Shown: positions 26,812-35,149 of the stretch, in pieces
Position numbering within the stretch: position 1 is the stretch's first letter
Layout: each line of letters begins with the position of its first letter
Assembly: GCF_000696095.1 (NCBI RefSeq)
Contig: NZ_BAYX01000022.1
Span: forward strand, 1 to 64,000
Source of the DNA: Rhizobium rhizogenes NBRC 13257
Lineage (GTDB): Bacteria; Pseudomonadota; Alphaproteobacteria; Rhizobiales; Rhizobiaceae
Reading direction: 5' to 3'
DNA length: 64,000 nucleotides
Program-made: the position numbers and the translations under genes
Notes under the pieces: model-generated
Database searches by the model: none
Told to the model about the DNA's origin: nothing
Seen by the model: only the letters and a program-made list of their open reading frames with translations

Positions 26812-27567
26812 ATGACAGATTCCAACTTAGACAAGACGCTGGTGCTCATTCCGGCCCGGATGGCCTCCACGCGCCTGCCGGGCAAACCGCTCGCCGATAT
26901 TTGCGGCCTGCCAATGATCGTACAGGTTGCCAAGCGCGCGCGCGAGGCGGCGATCGGTCGCATCGTCGTCGCCGTCGATCATGACGATACCTATGCCGCC
27001 GTTGCCAATGCCGGTTTCGATGTCGTCATGACGGGCATGGATCATCAATCCGGCTCCGATCGCATCCATGAAGCGCTGCGGGCCGTGGATCCGGATGGCC
27101 GCGCCGAGATCATCGTCAATGTCCAGGGCGACCTGCCGACCATCGATCCCGAAACCATCCGCGCCTCGCTGCGCCCGCTCGAAAACCCTGCCGTCGACAT
27201 CGCGACGCTGACCGTCGAGATCAAGGACGAGGAAGAAAAGACCTTGCCGAGCGTCGTCAAGGTCGTCGGCTCTGCTATTTCCGAAAGCCGGCTGCGCGCA
27301 CTCTACTTTACCCGCGCCACCGCCCCTTACGGCAAGGGGCCGCTCTATCATCACATCGGCCTCTATACCTATCGCCGCGCCGCGCTGGAAAGGTTCGTCA
27401 GCCTCGGCCCTTCGCCGCTGGAAAAGCGCGAATCGCTGGAGCAATTGCGGGCGCTGGAGGCCGGCATGCGTATCGATGTCGAGATCGTTGACACGATCCC
27501 GCTCGGTGTCGATACTGCCGCCGACCTCGAAAAGGCCCGACGCATCCTTTCCGGCGCCTCTCGCTGA
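26812..27567 (+). CDS. kdsB: 3-deoxy-manno-octulosonate (KDO) cytidylyltransferase
   Basis: Activates KDO as CMP-KDO for lipopolysaccharide inner-core synthesis. The 251-aa protein has the nucleotide-binding start [20 protein letters not shown], the segment [14 protein letters not shown], and [18 protein letters not shown] with [14 protein letters not shown], all diagnostic of KdsB. The length agrees with the family. ATG at 26812 is chosen over 26767, because the product then begins shortly before the nucleotide motif and AAGG precedes it. It is followed 24 bases on by pheA, probably co-transcribed. Confidence 0.96.
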
Positions 27568-27591
27568 CATCCCCCCCTTAAAGGCAGTCCC

Positions 27592-28446
27592 ATGACCACC
27601 AAGACCAACAAGATCTCCTTCCAGGGCGAGTATGGCGCCAATTCCGACATGGCCTGCCGCGACATGTTCCCGACGATGGAGCCGCTGCCGTGCCAGACCT
27701 TCGAGGACGCCTTCACCGCAGTCGATAGCGGCGAGGCCGATCTCGGCATGATCCCGATCGAAAACACGATCGCCGGCCGCGTTGCCGACATCCACCACAT
27801 GCTGCCCGAATCGCACCTGCATATCGTCGGCGAATATTTCATGCCGATCCGCTTCCAGCTGATGGTGCTGCCGGGCGTCAAGAAGGAAGAGATCCGCACC
27901 GTCCATAGCCACATCCACGCGCTCGGTCAGTGTCGCAAGATCGTGCGCGCCAACGGCTGGAAGCCGGTCATCGCCGGCGATACAGCGGGCGCAGCCAAGC
28001 TGGTGCAGGAAACCGGCGACCGTACGATGGCGGCGCTGGCGCCGCGGCTGGCCGCCGACCTTTACAAGCTCGATATCGTCGCGGAAAATGTCGAGGACAC
28101 CGAGGACAACGTGACGCGCTTCGTCATCCTGTCGCGCGAGGAGAAATGGGCGGAGCGCAGCTCGCCGGAAGAGAAGATCGTCACGACCTTCGTCTTCAAC
28201 GTCCGCAACATTCCGGCCGCCCTCTACAAGGCGCTCGGCGGCTTTGCCACCAACGGCATCAACATGACGAAGCTGGAAAGCTACCAGCTCGGCGGCCGTT
28301 TTGTAGCGACGCAGTTCTACGCCGACATCGAGGGCCATCCGACCGACGCGAATGTGCAACGCGCGCTGGAGGAATTGCGGTTCTTCTCGGAGAAGGTCCG
28401 GATATTGGGGGTCTATAAGGGACATCCGATGCGGGGGCAGCTTTAA
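27592..28446 (+). CDS. pheA: Prephenate dehydratase
   Basis: Converts prephenate to phenylpyruvate in phenylalanine synthesis. It is a 284-aa monofunctional enzyme without a chorismate mutase domain. The dehydratase part has ISFQGEYGANSDMA, MIPIENTIAGRV and the catalytic TRF motif in EDNVTRFVIL. The C-terminal ACT domain (about 195-275) has NIPAALYKALGGFATNGINM. The feedback-binding ESRP motif of E. coli PheA reads LESYQLGG here, so phenylalanine control may differ. Shares an operon-like arrangement with kdsB. Confidence 0.96.
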   Translation: MTTKTNKISFQGEYGANSDMACRDMFPTMEPLPCQTFEDAFTAVDSGEADLGMIPIENTIAGRVADIHHMLPESHLHIVGEYFMPIRFQLMVLPGVKKEEIRTVHSHIHALGQCRKIVRANGWKPVIAGDTAGAAKLVQETGDRTMAALAPRLAADLYKLDIVAENVEDTEDNVTRFVILSREEKWAERSSPEEKIVTTFVFNVRNIPAALYKALGGFATNGINMTKLESYQLGGRFVATQFYADIEGHPTDANVQRALEELRFFSEKVRILGVYKGHPMRGQL

Positions 28447-28479
28447 TAGCTGCCGCGCGGCTGGGCGCAAAATACCAGC

Positions 28480-28522
28480 CCTCATGGTGAGGAGGCCCAA
28501 AGGGCCGTCTCGAACCACGAGG
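28480..28522 (-). repeat. 43-bp palindromic intergenic repeat, copy B
   Basis: Inverted copy of the element at 16311-16353, differing at one base in the outer stem and about two in the inner loop. It lies between the pheA stop and the end of the convergent VOC gene, so it may also serve as a shared 3' hairpin. Confidence 0.8.
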
Positions 28523-28542
28523 GTGGGTGACTGCTGTGCAGC

Positions 28543-28911
28543 TTACTTATCCGGCTCGCAAACCCTCAGCCTATGACCATCCGGATCCAACACGACGAAA
28601 GTCGGGCCGAAATCCAGCGTCGTCAGCTCCTGCGCGACCGGCAGGCCACGTGCCTTCCAGTCCTTGTAATGTGCCGCCACCGCCCCTTCGCCCTCGACCA
28701 TGAAGGCGAGTTCGCCGCGGCTGCCGATGGCCGACGGCTGCGGTTCGACGCTGCTACGGCGCCAGAGGCCCAGGGTGAAACCGTTGTCGAGCGGGAAGGC
28801 CACGAAATTCGGCGCGGCAACGGCCGGCTCGCGGCCGAGCAGATCGCGATAGAAGGGTATGCTTTCGGCCGGGTCCTTGACGTAGAAGATAATGAGATTC
28901 GGGCTGGTCAT
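28543..28911 (-). CDS. VOC-superfamily (glyoxalase/bleomycin-resistance-like) protein
   Basis: A 122-aa single-module protein of the vicinal oxygen chelate superfamily. It begins with NLIIFYVKDPAESIPFYRDLLG and ends with FVVLDPDGHRLRVCEP, the two beta-alpha-beta units of the fold. There is no His at the usual first metal position of glyoxalase I, so true lactoylglutathione lyase activity is doubtful. Its place downstream of a WYL regulator fits the frequent YafY-VOC pairing in proteobacteria. AGGAGGAATATCCC precedes the ATG. Confidence 0.88.
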   Translation of the reverse strand: MTSPNLIIFYVKDPAESIPFYRDLLGREPAVAAPNFVAFPLDNGFTLGLWRRSSVEPQPSAIGSRGELAFMVEGEGAVAAHYKDWKARGLPVAQELTTLDFGPTFVVLDPDGHRLRVCEPDK

Positions 28912-29033
28912 TGGGATATTCCTCCTGATGTTAGGGATATGACGGCAATATCGGTCCCGGCCGACAGGTCATGACGGACCTTGCCGGAGCAAATGATTGT
29001 CGAAAGGTTGACTGGGATGCTTCTCAGATGCGC

Positions 29034-29255
29034 CTATCGCAGGTGGCTGTCCTCGCGATACGGGGCGCACCCGTCGAGAAAACCGAGATCGCGTTTCATA
29101 AAGTCGAGTGTTTCGTCGAGATCGAGGCGAGAACTGTGCCGCGCGAAATGGCCAAGTGCCGCCTGCGCAAGCCGTTGCAGCCAAGCCTGCGCCAGCGACG
29201 CATCAACTGCAGAACGATGCGTGTCCTCTCTGGCGATGAAACTGGGGCTTTCCAT
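29034..29255 (-). CDS. Small protein, 73 aa, ending RDLGFLDG-like
   Basis: A 73-aa protein whose start is set by AAGGAGG 8 nt before the ATG at 29253-29255. The longer frame from 29303 would run through the operator. The middle is helical and rich in Ala/Gln/His/Leu. The segment ETLDFMKRDLGFLDG resembles the C-terminal end of DUF1127-type small proteins of rhizobia, but the Arg-rich first half is lacking. It lies directly downstream of a WYL-type operator and 122 bases before the VOC gene, so both may be controlled together. Function unknown. Confidence 0.7.
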   Translation of the reverse strand: MESPSFIAREDTHRSAVDASLAQAWLQRLAQAALGHFARHSSRLDLDETLDFMKRDLGFLDGCAPYREDSHLR

Positions 29256-29302
29256 GATCGGTCCTCCTTCCTGTGTGGAATAGGAGCGATAATAACCGTC
29301 CA

Positions 29303-29323
29303 TACTGACAGTTTCTGGCAGTA
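29303..29323. promoter_or_regulatory. Operator-like 9-bp inverted repeat for the adjacent WYL regulator
   Basis: TACTGACAG and CTGGCAGTA flank TTT, an inverted repeat with one mismatch (8 of 9). It is 48 bases upstream of the 73-aa gene start and 17 bases past the end of the regulator gene. Its size, symmetry and place fit a dimeric regulator such as the YafY-type protein encoded next to it. Confidence 0.6.
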
Positions 29324-29339
29324 GTATGCTGCTCAGGGA

Positions 29340-30026
29340 TCAATCGTGGACCATGCCCTGCTGCTTGTGCCATTCCTTCGCCAGCACGACGCGTCGTCGC
29401 GGGTAGCGGGTCTCGAGCACCGCGAAATCGACAATGCGATCGGCGCGGAAATGACGAAAATCCTGGCGCAGTTCGCACCAGCCCATGACCATGCGGACTT
29501 CATCGAAATAGCCGAGCGCAAAGGGCCAGATGCGCCGGGTCGAAATGGCGCCGTTCACATCGCCATAGGTAAGCTGCACGATGCGTTCGGAGCGGATCGC
29601 TTTGCGCATGAGGGAGAGGTCGGCCTTATCCTCCAGCGCGCGGCGGGTGGCGACGACGAGCGTCGCCTGCTCGACGGTCTCGCGCATGTCGTCGGGCAGG
29701 ACGGCAGCGATCTTGGCAAGCGCATCCGCGCCGGCGGCGGCAAGGCGCTCGTCCGCCGCGCGCGCCACCCAGCGGGAGCCGAGCACCAAGGCTTCGATCT
29801 CGTCCTGGGAGAACATCATCGGCGGCAGCATGAAGCCGGGTTTCAGGACATAGCCGATGCCCGGCTCGCCCTCGATCATGGCACCCTGCGACTGAAGGCT
29901 AGCGATATCGCGATAGAGCGTACGCAGGCTGACGCCGGTTTCACCCGCCAGAACCGCGCCGCTGACCGGACGGCGATAGCGCCGGAGCGTCTGCAACAGG
30001 GTCAGCAAGCGTTCCGAGCGCGCCAT
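29340..30026 (-). CDS. YafY-family transcriptional regulator (HTH-WYL)
   Basis: A 228-aa regulator. The N-terminal HTH_11-type domain (about 3-60) includes VSGAVLAGETGVSLRTLYRDIASL. The C-terminal WYL-type ligand domain (about 135-220) includes RIVQLTYGDVNG and RIWPFALGYFDEVRMVMGWCEL. Such proteins sense small ligands and commonly sit beside VOC-protein genes. It ends 84 bases before the 73-aa gene, with a clear palindrome in the gap. Its own start lies 13 bases after the nudC stop, so it may be co-transcribed with nudC. Confidence 0.92.
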   Translation of the reverse strand: MARSERLLTLLQTLRRYRRPVSGAVLAGETGVSLRTLYRDIASLQSQGAMIEGEPGIGYVLKPGFMLPPMMFSQDEIEALVLGSRWVARAADERLAAAGADALAKIAAVLPDDMRETVEQATLVVATRRALEDKADLSLMRKAIRSERIVQLTYGDVNGAISTRRIWPFALGYFDEVRMVMGWCELRQDFRHFRADRIVDFAVLETRYPRRRVVLAKEWHKQQGMVHD

Positions 30027-30039
30027 GGCAAAGGAGGAC

Positions 30040-30999
30040 CTATCGTTTCCATTCCACCCAGTCGCGCATCAGGCGATGGGCGATGGCGCCCTTGGGCGGG
30101 GAGGTATTGCCGGAGGCCGAGACGCGATCGAGCATCTCGAGCGTTTCTTCCGGCGTGAACCAGCGGCAATCGTCGAGCTCGGTGGCGTCGATATGAATCT
30201 CCGTCGACTTCGCCTCGGCATAGCAGCCGATCATCAGGGAATGTGGCATCGGCCAGGGTTGCGAGGCGTGGTAACGCACGCGGCCGGTCTGGATGCCCGA
30301 TTCTTCATGCGTCTCGCGGCGCACGGCATTCTCGATGGTTTCGCCCGGCTCGACGAAACCGGCGAGACAGGAATACATGCCCGGCGCGAAATGGTGGCTG
30401 CGGCCGAGCAAGCAGAGATTTCTCTCCTCGTCGACCGTCAGCATGATGACGACGGGATCGGTGCGCGGGAAGATCATGTGTTCGCAGGCGGTACAGACCC
30501 GCTTGTAACCGCCGATGCGGCTTTCCATCACCGAGCCGCAGCGGCCGCAGAAGCGGTTGTCGCTGTTCCAGCGGATAAGGCTCATGCCCTGCGCCGCCTC
30601 GCCGAGAATTTCGCCTTCAAGCAGGAAATCGCGCCAAAGCGAGCGCATGTCGGCGGGCTTGTAGTGGCTGGCAAGCTCGTCGGCATTGATCCGCACCGGC
30701 ACGGCCAGCCGCGGCTCGCCGGTCTTGCGGTAGCCGAGCAGTACGGCCGCTTCCCAGTCGGGATCGAGCTCCTGCAATTCGTAGCGCGCAAACAGCGGAT
30801 CGAGTACCTGCCCGTCATGCTTCAGAACCAGCTTGTCCCTGGCAAAAGCAAGGATATGCGTGCCTTCCTTCGAAAGTGCGCGCTGGATCGTTTCCTCGTC
30901 ACGATGCTCGGCGTCCCGGTTTAGCTGGTTTTCCGCAAAGGCGGTGAGGCTGCTGGCTTCCGGGTGAGGCGCATCCGAAGAGAAGATCGAGTGGTTCAT
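30040..30999 (-). CDS. nudC: NAD(+) diphosphatase / RNA decapping Nudix hydrolase NudC
   Basis: Hydrolyses NAD(H) to NMN(H) and AMP and removes NAD caps from RNA. The 319-aa protein has a zinc ribbon (CGRCG ... CTACEHMIFPR), the Nudix box GFVEPGETIENAVRRETHEE, and the NADH-specific motif SQPWPMPHSLM just after it. The ATG at 30997-30999 overlaps the stop of the HIT gene (ATGA), which fixes the start and shows coupling; the longer frame to 31341 runs inside the HIT gene. HIT and NudC are both nucleotide hydrolase families. Confidence 0.95.
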   Translation of the reverse strand: MNHSIFSSDAPHPEASSLTAFAENQLNRDAEHRDEETIQRALSKEGTHILAFARDKLVLKHDGQVLDPLFARYELQELDPDWEAAVLLGYRKTGEPRLAVPVRINADELASHYKPADMRSLWRDFLLEGEILGEAAQGMSLIRWNSDNRFCGRCGSVMESRIGGYKRVCTACEHMIFPRTDPVVIMLTVDEERNLCLLGRSHHFAPGMYSCLAGFVEPGETIENAVRRETHEESGIQTGRVRYHASQPWPMPHSLMIGCYAEAKSTEIHIDATELDDCRWFTPEETLEMLDRVSASGNTSPPKGAIAHRLMRDWVEWKR

Positions 31000-31406
31000 T
31001 GTGAAAGCGTGTCCCGCAACTTGGCTATGAAGCTGTTCATGTCTTCGTCCGTATAGGGTTCCGCCTTGCCGTGGCCCCAGATCGGACCGGGCCAGTTCGC
31101 GTCCCCTTCGAACCGTGCAATCACATGAACATGAAGCTGTCGGACGATATTTCCAAGAGCCCCGACGTTGATTTTTGTCGCCCCGGTCACCGTCTTCAGG
31201 GCAGCGGCCACCTTGTTGGTCTCGAAGGTCAGCAGAACCTGGTCTAGCGGTGTCAGTTCGAATATTTCCGATATGCCGGGCCGGCGGGGCACCAGCACCA
31301 GCCACGGCCAGCGGCTGTCCTTCGACAGGCGCACGTCGCAAAGGCCGGTGATCGTCACGGAAACGCTGTCATTCGCCAGACGATCGTCGAGCGTAAATTC
31401 CTTCAA
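30996..31406 (-). CDS. HIT-family protein with a modified histidine triad
   Basis: A 136-aa nucleotide-binding protein. The triad region reads QLHVHVIARFEGD, so the first His of HxHxH is Gln, as in a subgroup of alphaproteobacterial HIT proteins. The catalytic middle His is kept. WPWLVLVPRRPG and INVGALGNIVRQLH complete the fold. It heads a two-gene coupled unit with nudC and is divergent from ffs. GGAGGATCACTC precedes the start. Confidence 0.88.
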   Translation of the reverse strand: MKEFTLDDRLANDSVSVTITGLCDVRLSKDSRWPWLVLVPRRPGISEIFELTPLDQVLLTFETNKVAAALKTVTGATKINVGALGNIVRQLHVHVIARFEGDANWPGPIWGHGKAEPYTDEDMNSFIAKLRDTLSQ

Positions 31407-31459
31407 TGAGTGATCCTCCGGTGTTTTTTCAAATGTTTAGCAGTTTTTTTTGGCCTTGG

Positions 31460-31488
31460 CTTGCTTTTGATGACGATATTGCCGATAT
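31460..31488 (+). promoter_or_regulatory. Likely promoter of ffs
   Basis: CTTGCT at 31460-31465, a 17-nt spacer and CGATAT at 31483-31488, close to the rhizobial CTTGAC / CTATAT consensus, put the start at about 31495, where the SRP RNA begins. Confidence 0.55.
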
Positions 31489-31496
31489 GTGCCTTC

Positions 31497-31600
31497 GGGA
31501 GGTTGGTGGTGGACGAGCCACTCGCCAACCGGGTCAGGTCCGGAAGGAAGCAGCCCCAACGAGCCCGGCACGGGTCATCGTGCCAGCCTCCCACCCTTTT
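31497..31600 (+). ncRNA. ffs: Signal recognition particle RNA (4.5S, small bacterial type)
   Basis: Contains the SRP domain IV core GGTCAGGTCCGGAAGGAAGC followed by AGCC, the Ffh-binding loop. The ends GGGAGG (31497-31502) and CCTCCC (31587-31592) pair to form the long hairpin of about 100 nt, followed by a T run. It lies just upstream of dnaX, a common position in alphaproteobacteria. Ends are approximate. Confidence 0.95.
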
Positions 31601-31641
31601 TGAAAGCAAGGCCCGGCTTTCTGCGGGCAATAAGCAGGGCC

Positions 31642-33519
31642 ATGAGCGACACCGAGCGACAAGCAAAAGATGCCGCTTCGACCGGCACCGGTTACCGGGT
31701 GCTGGCCCGCAAATATCGGCCCAAGGATTTCACAGACCTGATGGTCGGCCAGGAGCCGATGGTTCGCACGCTGACCAATGCGTTCGAAACCGGTCGTATT
31801 GCCCAGGCCTATATGCTGACCGGCGTGCGCGGTGTCGGCAAGACGACGACGGCCCGTATTCTGGCGCGCGCGCTGAACTATCGAACCCCTGAGATCGATC
31901 GACCGACCATCGACCTGCGCGAGCCCGGCGAACATTGCCAGGCGATCATGGAAGGCCGGCATGTCGACGTCATCGAGATGGATGCCGCCTCCCATACCGG
32001 CATCGACGATATCCGCGAGATCATCGAGCAGGTGCGCTACCGTCCGGTTTCGGCGCGCTACAAAGTTTACATCATCGACGAAGTGCACATGCTGTCGACG
32101 GCCGCCTTCAACGGATTGTTGAAGACACTGGAAGAGCCGCCGGAGCATGTGAAGTTCATCTTCGCCACCACCGAAATTCGCAAAGTGCCGATCACGGTCT
32201 TGTCGCGCTGCCAGCGCTTCGATCTGCGCCGCATCAGCGCCTCGGATCTTGTGGGACTGTTCACCACCATTGCCGGCAAAGAAGGCATCGAGGCGGAGCC
32301 GGAAGCGCTCGCCATGATCGCCCGCGCCGCCGAGGGATCGGCCCGTGACGGCCTGTCGCTGCTCGACCAGGCAATCGCGCATGGCAGTGGCGTGGTCGTG
32401 GCCGACGCCGTTCGCTCGATGCTGGGTCTTGCTGACCGCGCCCGCATCGTCGATCTCTTCCACCACATCATCAAGGGCGATGTCGCAGCCGCTTTGGCGG
32501 AATTCAACAGCCAATATGAGGCAGGCGCCAATCCCGTCGTCGTACTGACAGATCTTGCCGATTTCACCCATCTCGTCACCCGCCTGAAATATGTGCCTGA
32601 CGCTGCCAACGATCCATCGCTGAGCGAAGTCGAGCGCAACAAGGCCGCGGAATTCGCGCAAGGCGTCGCCGTGACGACGCTGTCGCGCATCTGGCAGATG
32701 CTCCTGAAGGGCATACCGGAGACGGAAAGCGCTGCGCGCACGGCCGGTGCCGCCGAAATGGTGCTGATCCGGCTGGCGCATGCCGCCCATCTGCCGGCGC
32801 CGGAAGACGCGGCGCGGCGGCTTGCCGAATTCTCCGACGGCAATGGCAATGGCGGCGTGCGTCCCTCGCCCAGCGGTCATGGCAATGGCGGCGGAACGCA
32901 GGTTTCTTATCAAGGCAATGTGATGGCCCGCGCCGTCGAGACAGCTCCGCCGCGACCGACGCCACAGGCGCCTGTCGCCATGCTGCGCGCGGTTCCGAAT
33001 ACGCAGCCGGACTCCGCCCCCGTCGGTCGCATCGAACAGAAGCCGGTTGAAGCGCCGAAGCCGCTGATTGCCATCAATTCAATGACCGACATTGCCGAAC
33101 TGGCCGGCCAGAAGCGCGATCCGAAACTGAAAGCGATGGTGCGCAGCTTCGTTCGTCCGGTGCGGCTGGAACCGGGTCGGCTCGATGTCAGCCTGACGCC
33201 GGGCGCGCCGGGCACGCTCTTGAACGAGCTTGCCGTCAAGCTGAAGGAGTGGACCGGCATCCACTGGATCGTCAGCCTCAGCCGCGACGAAGGCGAGCCG
33301 ACAGTGGTGGAAGCCGAAGCGAATGCGCAGCGGCAGCGGGTTGCCGATGCTCGGCAAGACCCCGACGTCGCGGCGATCCTGTCGCAATTTCCAGGCGCCA
33401 AGATCATCGACGTTCGCGTGCGTGCGCCGGATGTGGAGGAAGAGGAACAGGTCGCCGCACCGGCCGCCGCCGAATCCGACGAAGGCGATATTCTGCCGGG
33501 CGACGACATCGAATTCTAA
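31642..33519 (+). CDS. dnaX: DNA polymerase III subunit tau (DnaX)
   Basis: A 625-aa clamp-loader ATPase. The AAA+ region has ARKYRPKDFTDLMVGQE, Walker A LTGVRGVGKTTTARILARAL, Walker B VYIIDEVHMLSTAAFN and the sensor FIFATTEIRKVPITVLSRC. The zinc module between Walker A and B, normally with four Cys, has only one Cys here (EHCQAIMEG). A Gly/Pro-rich linker (about 395-490) and a C-terminal tau-like domain follow. No A-rich slippery heptamer for a gamma form was seen. ATG at 31642 is chosen; the longer frame from 31489 runs through ffs. ybaB follows. Confidence 0.96.
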   Translation: MSDTERQAKDAASTGTGYRVLARKYRPKDFTDLMVGQEPMVRTLTNAFETGRIAQAYMLTGVRGVGKTTTARILARALNYRTPEIDRPTIDLREPGEHCQAIMEGRHVDVIEMDAASHTGIDDIREIIEQVRYRPVSARYKVYIIDEVHMLSTAAFNGLLKTLEEPPEHVKFIFATTEIRKVPITVLSRCQRFDLRRISASDLVGLFTTIAGKEGIEAEPEALAMIARAAEGSARDGLSLLDQAIAHGSGVVVADAVRSMLGLADRARIVDLFHHIIKGDVAAALAEFNSQYEAGANPVVVLTDLADFTHLVTRLKYVPDAANDPSLSEVERNKAAEFAQGVAVTTLSRIWQMLLKGIPETESAARTAGAAEMVLIRLAHAAHLPAPEDAARRLAEFSDGNGNGGVRPSPSGHGNGGGTQVSYQGNVMARAVETAPPRPTPQAPVAMLRAVPNTQPDSAPVGRIEQKPVEAPKPLIAINSMTDIAELAGQKRDPKLKAMVRSFVRPVRLEPGRLDVSLTPGAPGTLLNELAVKLKEWTGIHWIVSLSRDEGEPTVVEAEANAQRQRVADARQDPDVAAILSQFPGAKIIDVRVRAPDVEEEEQVAAPAAAESDEGDILPGDDIEF

Positions 33520-33625
33520 GGGCACGATACCGAACCAAAGAGCCACACCGTAAAATCTGTTGGGTGGCTTTCGAAACATATTGTACTAAATCATAATGAA
33601 AGACGCGGAAGAAGGACGAGCGACG

Positions 33626-33949
33626 ATGCGCGACATCATGGGCATGATGGGCAAAGTGAAGGAAATGCAGGCCAAGATGGAGAAGATGCAGGCGGAGATC
33701 GCCGACATCCGCGTCGAAGGCAAGGCAGGCGGCGGCCTCGTCACCGTCACCGTCAACGGCAAGGGCCTGATGCTGGGCATCAAGATCGATCCGTCGCTCT
33801 TCAAGGAAGACGACGTCGAAATCCTCGAGGACCTGATCGTCGCCGCCAACAAGGACGCCCAGGACAAGGCCGAGGCGATCACCGCCGAAAAGACCCGCGA
33901 ACTCACCGCCGGCCTGCCGATCCCGCCCGGCTTCAAGATGCCTTTCTGA
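33626..33949 (+). CDS. YbaB/EbfC family nucleoid-associated protein
   Basis: A 107-aa DNA-binding protein that bridges or coats DNA and is usually encoded between dnaX and recR. It has the N-terminal helix IMGMMGKVKEMQAKMEKMQ, then IRVEGKAGGGLVTVTVNG and GLPIPPGFKMPF, as in the family. ATG at 33626 with GAAGGACGAG upstream gives the standard length. It is 107 bases after dnaX. Confidence 0.95.
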   Translation: MRDIMGMMGKVKEMQAKMEKMQAEIADIRVEGKAGGGLVTVTVNGKGLMLGIKIDPSLFKEDDVEILEDLIVAANKDAQDKAEAITAEKTRELTAGLPIPPGFKMPF

Positions 33950-33970
33950 TTGGCACACTCCTGAAAAGAT

Positions 33971-34444
33971 TCAGCGCACCGTCTTGCGGATGAGTTCGCG
34001 GCCGATCGGTTTAGCCGGCTCGTTCCGCAACACCAGCGATGTCGTCACGGCGCCGTGCCGGGCGATGGAATCGACGATGGTTTCAAGGTCGGTCGGCGAC
34101 GGCACCAGCACCTTGAGCAGGAAGCAATCCTCTCCGGTCAGCCGCAGGACCTCGATGATCTCCGGCATTTCCGAGAACTGCTTGAGGTAGGGGCGGATAT
34201 GCTCATGCGTCGTCCGCAACCGGATCACGGCCATCATGCCGAGGCCGACGGCGGTGGGATCGACGATGGCACGATAGCCGGCGATGATGCCGCGCTCCTC
34301 AAGCCGCTTCAGGCGCTCGGACGCGGCCGGCTGCGACAGGCCGACACGGCGGCCGAGTTCGGATACGGAAATCCGCCCATCCTGCTGCAGGATCTCGATC
34401 ATCGACAGATCGGTCGGATCCAGTTCTCTCTCGAAGCTTTCCAT
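33971..34444 (-). CDS. Lrp/AsnC-family transcriptional regulator
   Basis: A 157-aa regulator. The N-terminal HTH is ILQQDGRISVSELGRRVGLS followed by QPAASERLKRLEE. The C-terminal RAM (ligand-sensing) domain includes IRLRTTHEHIRPYLKQF and GEDCFLLKVLVPSPTDLE. It is divergent from the serine hydrolase gene (gap about 110 bases), which is a possible target. It converges with ybaB across 21 bases. Confidence 0.93.
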   Translation of the reverse strand: MESFERELDPTDLSMIEILQQDGRISVSELGRRVGLSQPAASERLKRLEERGIIAGYRAIVDPTAVGLGMMAVIRLRTTHEHIRPYLKQFSEMPEIIEVLRLTGEDCFLLKVLVPSPTDLETIVDSIARHGAVTTSLVLRNEPAKPIGRELIRKTVR

Positions 34445-34556
34445 GTCTGAACCTTCAATTCATCGGCGGACATAAATTTTATCCGATGGATTGCAATGTC
34501 AATGGCGGGAGCGACATGCCAATCTCGCGCCGTCAACAGACCGCGAGAGGAAAGAT

Positions 34557-35093
34557 ATGAGCGATATCATTGTGTTGCCTGGCCTTGGCGGGTCCGGGGA
34601 AGGCCACTGGCAAACCCTGTGGGAGCAACAGGACCCGCGAATGCGCCGGTTTCAGCCGGCGAGTTGGGACAGGCCGGAGCTTACCGACTGGATCGCCGCG
34701 CTCGATCGCAAGATTGGCCGGGCGAAGACGCCGCCGATCCTCATCGCCCATAGCCTTGCCTGCCAGTTCATCGCACATTGGGCGGTTTCCGCGAAAACGG
34801 AAATCCTCGGCGCATTTCTCGTCGCGGTGCCGGATCCGACCGGCGAGGTCTATCTGGGTGGAGCCCCGAGCTTCGCCAATCCGCCACGCCAAAGGCTGCC
34901 GTTTCCATCGCTCCTTGTTACCAGCACCGACGATCCCTACGGCCCGTTCGACTATGCCAAGGAAAGCGCCTCCGTCTGGGGCAGCGAACTCATCGATGTC
35001 GGCCCGCTCGGCCACATCAATTCCGCCTCGGGGATCGGTGATTGGCCAGAGGGCCAGGCTCTTTTCCGGCGCTTCTCGGCCGGGCTTGGCTGA
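34557..35093 (+). CDS. RBBP9/YdeN-family serine hydrolase
   Basis: A 178-aa alpha/beta hydrolase of the small RBBP9 type. The start IIVLPGLGGSGEGHWQTLWE is the family signature. The nucleophile Ser sits in LIAHSLACQFIAHW. Asp lies in STDDPYGPF and His in PLGHINSASGIGDWP. The substrate is unknown. GAGAGGAAAGAT before the ATG at 34557 fixes the start. It lies divergent from the Lrp-type regulator. Confidence 0.9.
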   Translation: MSDIIVLPGLGGSGEGHWQTLWEQQDPRMRRFQPASWDRPELTDWIAALDRKIGRAKTPPILIAHSLACQFIAHWAVSAKTEILGAFLVAVPDPTGEVYLGGAPSFANPPRQRLPFPSLLVTSTDDPYGPFDYAKESASVWGSELIDVGPLGHINSASGIGDWPEGQALFRRFSAGLG

Positions 35094-35149
35094 AAGACCA
35101 AAGCCAGAAGCGTCCTTGGAGTTGTCGCCGCGATCTCCGTGTGGAAAGC

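Noticed and set aside
31489..31641. N-terminal extension of dnaX
   Set aside because: It would translate the SRP RNA gene; family alignment starts after the ATG at 31642.
31642..33519. Programmed frameshift site in dnaX producing gamma
   Set aside because: No A-rich slippery heptamer with a downstream stem was found.
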